NCBI RefSeq assembly: GCF_014137995.1
Contig: NZ_JACGWV010000001.1
Span: forward strand, 1,674,001 to 1,738,000
Origin: Promicromonospora sukumoe
GTDB taxonomy: Bacteria > Actinomycetota > Actinomycetes > Actinomycetales > Cellulomonadaceae
DNA length: 64,000 nt
Reading direction: 5' to 3'
The stretch's first letter is position 1, and every line of letters starts with the position of its first letter. This document shows positions 38,059-44,838 of the stretch, piece after piece. The notes beneath the pieces were generated by a model. The model ran no database searches and had not been told where the DNA came from. It saw only the letters and a program-made list of their open reading frames with translations. A program made the translations under genes and the position numbers.

Positions 38059-39312
38059 ATGAGGTCAGCAGCACGTATCACCGGGGCCCTCGCGGCGGTG
38101 GCAGTCATGGTCGGGGCGCTGAGCGCCTGCGGCGGCGCGTCCGACGGCGGCTCGGGCGGCGGTCCCGAGGAGGTCACCTTCTGGGGCTCCTGGTCGGGCG
38201 CCCAGGCCAAGCAGCTCCAGGCCCAGGCCGACGCCTTCAACGAGTCGCAGGACGAGTACGAGGTCACGTACGTGGGCCAGGAGCTCGTGGAGGAGAAGCT
38301 GCTCACGGCGCTCGCCTCGGGCAGCGTGCCCGACGTCGTCCTCTGGGACCGGTACAACACGCCCCTGTACGTGCCGAAGAACGCGCTCGCGCCGCTCGAC
38401 GAGTACATCGCGGCCGACGGCGTGGACACCGCCCAGTTCTACGAGCAGGCCATGGGCGAGCTCGTCGTCGAGGGGGAGACCTACGGGCTGCCCCTGCTCG
38501 TGGACAACCGGTCGCTCTTCTACAACACCGAGCTCCTCGCGGACGCCGGCGTCGAGCCGCCCACCGACTGGGACTCCCTGAAGGAGGCCGCCGAGGCCGT
38601 CACCGAGCAGGACGGCGGCAAGCTGTCCGTCGCCGGCTTCGCCCTGGACGACCCGGGCCTGTTCAACATCTGGCTGCGCCAGGCGGGCGGCCAGATGTTC
38701 TCCGACGACGGCGCCGGCACGGCGTTCAACAGCCCGGAGGGGCTGGAGGTCCTGGAGTTCTGGCAGGGGCTGTTCGACGCCGGCGTGTACGAGCCCGGCT
38801 TCGGCGAGGGCGTCGACTCCTTCGCGGAGGGCTCCACGGCCATCAAGTACGACGGCCCGTGGGCCCTGACCGCGCTGGACGAGGCCGAGGTGGACTACGG
38901 CATCGTGCAGCCGCCCGTCGGCCCCGACGGCGGCCAGGGCGCCGGGATGGGCGGGTTCGGCCTGGTCATCCCGAGCGGCGCGCAGAACCCGGACGGCGCC
39001 TGGGAGTTCATGAAGTGGTGGACCACCCAGCCCGCCAACGGCGTGGACTTCGCCAAGATCTCCGGCTGGATCCCCGCGAACGTCGAGGCCGCCAACGACC
39101 CGTACTTCACCGACGACGACCGCTACCAGGCGTTCATCGAGACCATGGAGTACGCCCAGGTCCGCTCGAACATCCCCGGCGCGTCCGACGTCGAGGGCAA
39201 GGCCCTCATCCCCGCCCTGGAGAAGTTCCTGGGCGGCGAGACCGACGCCGCCACGGCGCTCAAGGAGGCGCAGGAGCTGGGCGACCGCATCCTGGCCGAC
39301 AACGCGCAGTGA
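38059..39312 (+). CDS. Carbohydrate ABC transporter binding lipoprotein, mannan locus
   Basis: A 417-residue family-1 solute-binding protein with lipobox LSAC near residue 24 (VMVGALSACGG). VTFWGSWSGAQAKQLQAQADAFN begins the mature fold. Unusually for such loci it follows the permeases rather than leading them. AAAGGAG lies before the ATG. A strong hairpin follows the stop, which may set its level apart from the downstream GH76. Confidence 0.9.
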   Translation: MRSAARITGALAAVAVMVGALSACGGASDGGSGGGPEEVTFWGSWSGAQAKQLQAQADAFNESQDEYEVTYVGQELVEEKLLTALASGSVPDVVLWDRYNTPLYVPKNALAPLDEYIAADGVDTAQFYEQAMGELVVEGETYGLPLLVDNRSLFYNTELLADAGVEPPTDWDSLKEAAEAVTEQDGGKLSVAGFALDDPGLFNIWLRQAGGQMFSDDGAGTAFNSPEGLEVLEFWQGLFDAGVYEPGFGEGVDSFAEGSTAIKYDGPWALTALDEAEVDYGIVQPPVGPDGGQGAGMGGFGLVIPSGAQNPDGAWEFMKWWTTQPANGVDFAKISGWIPANVEAANDPYFTDDDRYQAFIETMEYAQVRSNIPGASDVEGKALIPALEKFLGGETDAATALKEAQELGDRILADNAQ

Positions 39313-39318
39313 CACCGC

Positions 39319-39355
39319 CGCGTGCCGCCCGTCTCGACGAGACGGGCGGCACGCG
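39319..39355 (+). terminator. Hairpin between binding protein and GH76 genes
   Basis: CGCGTGCCGCCCGTCTCG (39319-39336) pairs perfectly with 39338-39355. It lies within the locus, so it may be an attenuating or RNA-stabilising hairpin rather than the operon end. Confidence 0.6.
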
Positions 39356-39398
39356 CCACCCCGGCGCGCGACTCGCGCGCAGCGACCCTAGGAGACCT

Positions 39399-40475
39399 GT
39401 GAACGACTCGAACGCCCGGACCGAGAACCCCTGGTCCGCCCGGGCCGACCTGGCCCAGCGCGGCCTGGACCACTTCTTCGGCGCCCCGGAGCCCCAGCTC
39501 CTGGACAACACCTACCCGGCCGGCGACAACTCGACGTTCAACTACTGGTGGCTGGCGCACGTGATCGACGCGCGGCTGGACGCGTTCGAGCGCACGGGGG
39601 ACCCGGAGTGGCTGGCGGCGGCCGAGGCGACCAGCGCCAACCTGCGCTCCCGCAACGAGGGCTCGCTGTTCAACGACTACTTCGACGACATGCTCTGGTA
39701 CGCGCTGGCCCTGGAGCGGCTGGCGCGGCTCACCGGGCGCGAGGAGCCGCTGGACGACGCCCGCGCCATCTGGGCGCACGTCGTCGAGCACGGGTGGAAC
39801 GACACGCACGGGCCGAGCGTCGCCTGGCGCAAGCAGCAGCCGTACTACAAGAACACGCCGGCCAACGGGCCGTTCGCGATCCTGTCCGCGCGGCTGCACG
39901 CGCAGGACCCCGACCCCAGGTACCTGGACCACGGCACCGTCGCCTTCGACTGGATCACGAGCACCCTGGTGGGGCCGGACGGGTTCGTCGAGGACGGCAT
40001 CAACCGCGAGGGCGACGGCCGGATCGACACCCAGTGGCGGTTCACTTACAACCAGGGCCTGTACGTGGGGGCCGCCGTCGCGCTCGACGCCGTCCTGCAC
40101 CGGCCGGAGCTCGTCGCCCAGGCCGTGCGCACCGCGACGACGGCTATCGCCGAGCTCGCGCCGGACGGCGTCGTCGGCCGCGAGGGCGGGGGAGGGGACG
40201 AGGGCCTCTTCAAGGGGGTGCTCTACCGCTACCTCGGCACGCTCCTGGACCGGCTCGGCCCGGGCTCGCCCGACGCCGCCCCGCTCGTGGACTTCGTGCG
40301 CACGAGCACCGACGCGCTGTGGGCGACGGGACAGCGCGACGGCTCGCTGCTCGCGGGCGACGACTGGCGCGCGCCCGCGCAGCCGCCCGTCTACTACTCC
40401 ACGCAGGTCAGCGCCATCATGGCGCTGGAGCTGCGGGCCGCGGTGGAGGCGGGCGAGGCCCTCCGACCACGGTAG
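39399..40475 (+). CDS. Cytoplasmic glycoside hydrolase family 76 (alpha-1,6-mannanase-like)
   Basis: A 358-residue (alpha/alpha)6 enzyme. FNDYFDDMLWYALALERL carries the paired Asp (residues 96-97) that serve as nucleophile and acid/base in GH76 mannanases; WRFTYNQGLYVGAAVALD is also typical. There is no signal peptide, so it probably acts on imported alpha-1,6-linked mannooligosaccharides together with GH125. The GTG at 39399 follows AGGAG at 39390-39394; the frame is open upstream but overlaps the binding protein gene. Confidence 0.88.
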   Translation: MNDSNARTENPWSARADLAQRGLDHFFGAPEPQLLDNTYPAGDNSTFNYWWLAHVIDARLDAFERTGDPEWLAAAEATSANLRSRNEGSLFNDYFDDMLWYALALERLARLTGREEPLDDARAIWAHVVEHGWNDTHGPSVAWRKQQPYYKNTPANGPFAILSARLHAQDPDPRYLDHGTVAFDWITSTLVGPDGFVEDGINREGDGRIDTQWRFTYNQGLYVGAAVALDAVLHRPELVAQAVRTATTAIAELAPDGVVGREGGGGDEGLFKGVLYRYLGTLLDRLGPGSPDAAPLVDFVRTSTDALWATGQRDGSLLAGDDWRAPAQPPVYYSTQVSAIMALELRAAVEAGEALRPR

Positions 40476-40511
40476 ATTCATCGGTCATATCCATTCGGTG
40501 AAGGGGCATCA

Positions 40512-41606
40512 GTGAGCCAGCCGCTCTACCTCGAGGTGTACGAGAAGCTCCGCGCGTCCATCCACGCGGGCTCGTACCGTGTCGGCGACCGGATGCCGGC
40601 CGAGGCCGAGCTGACCAAACAGCTCGGGGTCAGCGCGATCACGCTCAAGCGCGCCATGGACCTGCTGCGCGACGACGGCTACATCACGCGCCGTCCGCGG
40701 CTCGGCACCGTGGTGGTCAGCGAGACCGCCACGAACGCCGTCGGCGCGGGCCCCGGGCCCAGCCCCCTGATCGGCTGCGTGCTGACCGACTTCGACGACA
40801 CCTTCGGCACGCGCGTGCTGGCGGGCCTGCTCGACGCGTCGGGCACCGTCGCCAACCTGGTCATCAAGCGCAGCCTGGGCGACGGCGAGGCGGAGGGCGA
40901 CCTCGTGCGCTCGCTCGTCGCCGACGGCGTCCAGGGGCTGGTCCTGGAGCCCAGCTCCTCGCAGTACGTGCCGCCGTCCGTGCTGGAGCTCATCACCCGG
41001 GCGTTCCCCGTGGCCATCCTGGACCGCGTGTTCGACGGCGTCCCCGTGTCGTCGGTCTGCTCCGACAACGTCTCGGCGGGCCGCCAGGCCGCGGACGCGC
41101 TGTTCGACGCCGGCTACGACCACGTCGGCCTGGTCTCGGCGGCGAGCACGGTCTCCACGGTGCAGGACCGGCTCGACGGCGTCGTCGCCGCCCACGCGAC
41201 CCGGCACGTGCCGTTCGACCCCGCGCACCAGTTCCGACGGGTGCGCTCCACGGTGCCGGGCAGCGGCGTCGCGCCCGAGGACGACATCGCCGAGCTGGAG
41301 AAGTTCCTGACTGCCAACCCGGGCCTGACCGGGCTGGTCGCCACGGAGTACAACATCGCCGTCCTGCTGCGCGAGGCGGCGCACCGGGCCGGGCGGGACG
41401 TGCCCGGCGACCTCGGCATCGTCTGCTTCGACCACCCGGACGCGTTCTACGACCAGGCGCGCTACCGGTTCACGCACATCCGCCAGGACGAGACGCACAT
41501 GGGCACCGAGGCCGTGCGGCTCGTCCTGGACCAGCTCCGCGACGCCGGGCAGGTCACCAAGGTGACGCTGCCGACCGAGCTGGTGCCGGGGAGCTCGACG
41601 CGCTGA
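40512..41606 (+). CDS. GntR-type DNA-binding / LacI-type sensor regulator (AraR-like), mannan locus
   Basis: A 364-residue hybrid regulator. Residues about 5-70 are a GntR winged helix (YEKLRASIHAGSYRVGDRMP, AEAELTKQLGVSAITLKRAM, GYITRRPRLGTVV). From about residue 85 it has a LacI/periplasmic-binding-type sugar sensor (LIGCVLTDFDD, GLVLEPSSSQY, VSAGRQAADALFDAGYDHVG, GIVCFDHPD). The arrangement is that of AraR. The GTG follows AAGGGG. Its place at the end of the mannan locus suggests it senses mannose oligosaccharide and controls the promoter at 34719. Confidence 0.88.
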   Translation: MSQPLYLEVYEKLRASIHAGSYRVGDRMPAEAELTKQLGVSAITLKRAMDLLRDDGYITRRPRLGTVVVSETATNAVGAGPGPSPLIGCVLTDFDDTFGTRVLAGLLDASGTVANLVIKRSLGDGEAEGDLVRSLVADGVQGLVLEPSSSQYVPPSVLELITRAFPVAILDRVFDGVPVSSVCSDNVSAGRQAADALFDAGYDHVGLVSAASTVSTVQDRLDGVVAAHATRHVPFDPAHQFRRVRSTVPGSGVAPEDDIAELEKFLTANPGLTGLVATEYNIAVLLREAAHRAGRDVPGDLGIVCFDHPDAFYDQARYRFTHIRQDETHMGTEAVRLVLDQLRDAGQVTKVTLPTELVPGSSTR

Positions 41607-41637
41607 ACCTGGCCGGTCGCGCGGCGACCGGCCAGGT
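41607..41637. terminator. Bidirectional hairpin between regulator and VOC genes
   Basis: ACCTGGCCGGTCGC (41607-41620) pairs perfectly with 41624-41637 around a GCG loop, between converging genes. Confidence 0.7.
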
Positions 41638-41640
41638 GCC

Positions 41641-42570
41641 CTACCGGGCCAGCAGGTCCTCGACGGAGGTGCCGGGCACCGAGACGCTGACCTGCGTGCC
41701 CCACGGGTCGGCGACGGTCACCGAGCGGCCGTCGTCGGCGAAGGGGAGGTTCGCCGCGCGCAGGCGCGCCACCAGCGCGTCCAGGTCCTCGCGGCCGGGG
41801 ACGGTGATCGCGACCTCGCCCAGCCCGAGGCTCGCGGCGCGCGGCCCGGCGCCCGCGCTGTTCCAGGTGTTCATCGCGATGTGGTGGTGGTACCCGCCCG
41901 CCGACGCGAACAGCGCGCCGGGGAAGCCGGTGAGCGTCGCCTCCAGGCCCAGCGCGTCCACGTAGAACTGCCGGGCCGGCGCGATGTCGCCCACCTGCAG
42001 GTGCACGTGGCCCACGCGGCCGGACCGGCTGGGCGCGGCGCCCAGCTCGGCCTCGGTCAGGTGCGTGCGCAGGTAGGCGTTCGGGTCCAGCCAGGCGCTG
42101 CCCATCTTGATCTGGCCGCCCTCGTGCACCCACTGCTCGCGCGGACGGTCCGTGTAGAGCTCGACGCCGTTGCCCTCGGGGTCCGTGAAGTAGAACGCCT
42201 CGCTGACCAGGTGGTCGCTGGACCCCGTGAACTGCCCGCGCGGGTCCTGCACCGCGCGGTAGACGGTGGCGGCCAGGGCGGCCTCGTCGTCGAACAGCAG
42301 GGCCGTGTGGAACAGCCCGGCCTGCCGGTGGTCGCCCGCGGGCAGGCCGGGCGTGTGGACGAGCCGCAGCAGCGGCGTCGTACCCCGCCCCAGCACCCGG
42401 TGCACCTCGCTGCCCTTGCCGCGCTCCTCCAGGGGTTCGAGCGCGAACGCAGTCCCGTAGTAGGACGCCATCGTGTCGAGGTCGCCGACGCGCAGCGTCA
42501 CGGCGTCCATCGCCAGGTCGGGGGTGATGATCCGGTCGTGCACGGCGGTCGGTTCGGTCGGGCGATCCAT
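41641..42570 (-). CDS. Two-domain VOC protein (CatE-like, ring-cleavage dioxygenase family)
   Basis: A 309-residue protein with two VOC modules: about 15-135 (VTLRVGDLDTMASYYGTAFA, FHTALLF, NGVELYTDR) and about 180-305 (GHVHLQVGDIAPARQFYVDALGL, GYHHHIAMNTWNS, VTVADPWGTQVSVSV). This is the layout of CatE-type proteins. In the second module the two His ligands are present, but the Glu expected in the last strand is not obvious (QVSVSV), so metal binding there is uncertain. Annotated homologues are called glyoxalase or catechol 2,3-dioxygenase; the real substrate is unknown. Confidence 0.82.
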   Translation of the reverse strand: MDRPTEPTAVHDRIITPDLAMDAVTLRVGDLDTMASYYGTAFALEPLEERGKGSEVHRVLGRGTTPLLRLVHTPGLPAGDHRQAGLFHTALLFDDEAALAATVYRAVQDPRGQFTGSSDHLVSEAFYFTDPEGNGVELYTDRPREQWVHEGGQIKMGSAWLDPNAYLRTHLTEAELGAAPSRSGRVGHVHLQVGDIAPARQFYVDALGLEATLTGFPGALFASAGGYHHHIAMNTWNSAGAGPRAASLGLGEVAITVPGREDLDALVARLRAANLPFADDGRSVTVADPWGTQVSVSVPGTSVEDLLAR

Positions 42571-42644
42571 GGCGGGCTCCAGGTCCGGGGTGGGTGTTCT
42601 GGCGGGGTGCTGGGTGCTGGGTGTGCTGGTGCTGGTGCGGGGGG

Positions 42645-43223
42645 TCAGCGGGCGACGGCGAGGCCGCCGGTCCAGCCGATCTGCTCGCCGACGGCGAGGG
42701 TGAGCTGCAGGAAGCCGATGGCCTCCAGCTCGTGCGCGCGCTCCAGCGAGCCGGCGTCGACGGCGCCGAGGCCCGAGGAGGTGACGGCGGCGATGAGGGC
42801 CGCCTTGGCGTCGGCGTCGTCCCCGGCGACGAGGACCGTGGTGGGCAGGCCGCCCACCTGCTTGGCGCCGAGCGTCGCGGCGAACGTGGTGTTGAACGCC
42901 TTGACGACGTGGCTGGCGGGCAGCTTGGCCTGGAGCTGGGCGGCGGCGGAGCTGCCGGCGGGCACGACCAGGGAGTCGAAGGTCTCGAAGTTCAGCGGGT
43001 TGGTGATGTCCACGACGGTCTTGCCGGCGAGCTGCTCGCCGTAGGTCGTCGCGAGGCCGTCGAGGGCGCCGTAGGGGACGGCGAGGACCACGATGTCGCC
43101 GTCGAGCGGCGCGGTGCCGACCTGGTCCCGGGCGACGTGGGCGACGTCGTGCCCGCCCGCGGCGAAGACCCCGCCGATCGCGTTGGCCATCGCGCCGGTG
43201 CCGATGATCGTGATGCTGGCCAT
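42645..43223 (-). CDS. NADPH-dependent F420-reductase-like Rossmann protein
   Basis: A 192-residue dinucleotide-binding protein. The motif ITIIGTGAMANAIGGVFAAGGHDV is at about residues 4-27, followed by DIVVLAVPYGAL, VVDITNPLN and VVKAFNTTFA, then AHELEAIGFLQLTLAV. This is the F420H2:NADP oxidoreductase-like/NpdG superfamily, which also contains F420-independent members. The ATG at 43221-43223 gives the conserved start. It is divergent from the MarR gene, with two operator copies between, so it is the likely target of that regulator. Confidence 0.82.
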   Translation of the reverse strand: MASITIIGTGAMANAIGGVFAAGGHDVAHVARDQVGTAPLDGDIVVLAVPYGALDGLATTYGEQLAGKTVVDITNPLNFETFDSLVVPAGSSAAAQLQAKLPASHVVKAFNTTFAATLGAKQVGGLPTTVLVAGDDADAKAALIAAVTSSGLGAVDAGSLERAHELEAIGFLQLTLAVGEQIGWTGGLAVAR

Positions 43224-43250
43224 GGTGGTGCTCCCTCGGTTGTTGCCTAG

Positions 43251-43305
43251 TTGGTTGTATCTACAAGCACCGACCATAGACCCCTTTGGTTGTAGGTGCA
43301 ACCAA
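43251..43305. promoter_or_regulatory. Twin MarR operators between reductase and marR genes
   Basis: TTGGTTGTAGGTGCAACCAA at 43286-43305 is a palindrome with perfect 7-bp arms and a 6-bp spacer. A second copy at 43251-43270 keeps the left arm TTGGTTG exactly and five of seven right-arm bases, 35 bp away. Both lie in the 98-bp divergent gap, so each gene has a copy close to its start. Confidence 0.78.
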
Positions 43306-43321
43306 CTGTTAGGATGGCGAC

Positions 43322-44119
43322 ATGGACGAGCGCGAGCTGAGGTACCCCGAGCGGGTGGCGGTCGCGCGCCTGCACGCCCTGCTGGAGCTGCTGCCCACCG
43401 CGCTGGACAAGCGCATGCAGCCCGCCGGACTGACGTCGTTCGAGTTCACGCTGCTGGAGGCGCTGGCCGAGGCTTCCGACGGCAAGCTGCGGCTCAGCGC
43501 CCTCGCCTCGCGCACCAACGCCACGCTCGCCCGCCTGTCGCGCGTGGTCACGGGGCTGGAGCGCAAGGGGCTGGTGCGGCGCGCGCCCTGCCCCGAGGAC
43601 GCGCGGGCGACCAACGCCCTGCTCACCGACCAGGGCCGCGAGGTCTACCGCGACAGCACGCCGCTGTACGCCGACGCGGTGACCAGCATGATCCTCGACG
43701 GGCTCACCGAGGGCGACGTCGACGACCTGGCCCGGCTCGCCTACGCGATCCTGACCCGCCTGGACCCGGACCGCCGGCTCGCGGTGACGGCGTCGGCGGG
43801 GGTGCCGGTGGGTGCGGGGGTGGGTGCGTCCGTGGCGGGTGCGGCGTCGAACGGCATGCCGACGTCGGCACTGCCGATGTCGGCGATGTCGGTGTCGGCG
43901 ACAACGGCGGCCCTGGCAGCGGCGTCCGGCACACCCACGTCCCCCGACGACTGCCCCGCCGACCCGGCACCCCTGACCGACGACGAATGCCCGGCCGACC
44001 CTGCGCCCATGGCGGCCCTCACCGACGACACCTGCCCGGCTGACCCGGCACCCCGGGTCGACCCTGCCGACCGGGTGGACCTCCCCGACGACACCTGCCC
44101 GGCCGACCCCGCCCCCTAA
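43322..44119 (+). CDS. MarR family regulator with C-terminal CPADP repeat tail
   Basis: A 265-residue protein. Residues about 15-150 are a normal MarR winged helix (FEFTLLEALAEASDGKLRLS, ALASRTNATLARLSRVVTGL, ERKGLVRRAPCPEDARATNA). MarR proteins usually end near here. This one continues for about 115 residues: an Ala/Ser/Thr/Met-rich stretch (about 155-203), then four repeats of Asp-Asp-x-Cys-Pro-Ala-Asp-Pro-Ala-Pro with the Cys at residues 211, 223, 238 and 259. Similar CPADP coding fragments continue past the stop codon in the tandem array downstream. The repressor function toward the divergent reductase gene is inferred; the tail has no known function. Confidence 0.82.
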   Translation: MDERELRYPERVAVARLHALLELLPTALDKRMQPAGLTSFEFTLLEALAEASDGKLRLSALASRTNATLARLSRVVTGLERKGLVRRAPCPEDARATNALLTDQGREVYRDSTPLYADAVTSMILDGLTEGDVDDLARLAYAILTRLDPDRRLAVTASAGVPVGAGVGASVAGAASNGMPTSALPMSAMSVSATTAALAAASGTPTSPDDCPADPAPLTDDECPADPAPMAALTDDTCPADPAPRVDPADRVDLPDDTCPADPAP

Positions 44120-44153
44120 CGCCCGCGGCTCGGCCTCGCGCCCCCGCTCCGCC

Positions 44154-44678
44154 GATGTGCGCTTCTCCCCAGTCATTGCGCCCGAAAACAGCGTGATTCG
44201 GGGCCCAATGACGGGGTAGAAGCGAACTTCGACGTCGGGCGCAGTTGGCGGGCGCAGCGGTGGCGGGAGTTGCGTCGTCCGCGACGCCGACGTCGGCCAG
44301 CTACTGCCCGGCCGACCCTCTGTGCCCGGCCGCGGGAGCAGCGCCCGGCGATCTGCTCCGCCAGTGCCGCCGTGCCGCCGATGTGCGCTTCTACCCAGTC
44401 ATTGCGCCCCGAAACAGCCTGATTCCGGGCCTAATCGCTGGGTAGAAGCGCACATCGACGTTCGGTGCAGTGGCGAGCGCGGCGATGAGAGGTGCGGCGG
44501 CGTCGGCGTCGGTCGACGAGTGTCCTGCCGGCCGGATGGGCCTGACCGAGCACACCTGTCCGGCCGATCCGCTCGGCTGATGCCGCTGTCTGCCGCGCTG
44601 ACCGGCAGTGCGCTTCTACCCCGTCATTGGGCCCGAAAACAGCCTGATCCCGGGCGCAATGACTGGTTAGAAGCGCAC
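44154..44678. repeat. Tandem array of three palindromic elements C1-C3 with decayed CPADP coding remnants
   Basis: C1 (44154-44230), C2 (about 44379-44457) and C3 (44608-44678) are imperfect palindromes with consensus arms GATGTGCGCTTCTACCC and a conserved loop AACAGC(C/G)TGAT. C2 has perfect 20-bp outer arms (44379-44398 / 44438-44457). Their starts are about 226 and 228 bp apart. Between them are frame-1 remnants reading SYCPADPLCPA (after C1) and TCPADPLG followed by a stop (after C2). This accounts for most of the 719-bp gap 44120-44838. Confidence 0.85.
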
Positions 44679-44728
44679 CATCAGCCCGCGCCCGTCGGCG
44701 ACCCGCGCGCGCCCGCCCGCGGGCCGCT

Positions 44729-44744
44729 ATGACATCGCTGTCAT
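44729..44744. promoter_or_regulatory. LacI-type operator upstream of the secreted GH76
   Basis: ATGACATCGCTGTCAT has 6-bp perfect arms around TCGC, with the same central pattern (ATCGCT) as the LacI operator at 25556-25575 but different outer bases. A weaker inverted repeat (ATTTCATCC at 44756-44764 with 44783-44791) lies between it and the gene. No lacI gene is adjacent, so a distant regulator is implied. Confidence 0.55.
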
Positions 44745-44838
44745 CTAATGGGTGTATTTCATCCTATTGTCCTGTAGGTTTTGGGTGAAATCACGAGCGC
44801 CTGGGGGCAACGTCGCGCCCAGGGGGAGGAGCCCATCG

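Noticed and set aside
43952..44580. Cys-containing CPADP segments as a modified-peptide precursor
   Set aside because: No modification enzyme or exporter lies nearby, the segments are in different frames, and the in-frame ones belong to the MarR protein.
44154..44678. A CRISPR-like array
   Set aside because: Only three units, each a large palindrome with 226-228-bp spacing and homologous rather than unique intervening sequence; no cas genes.
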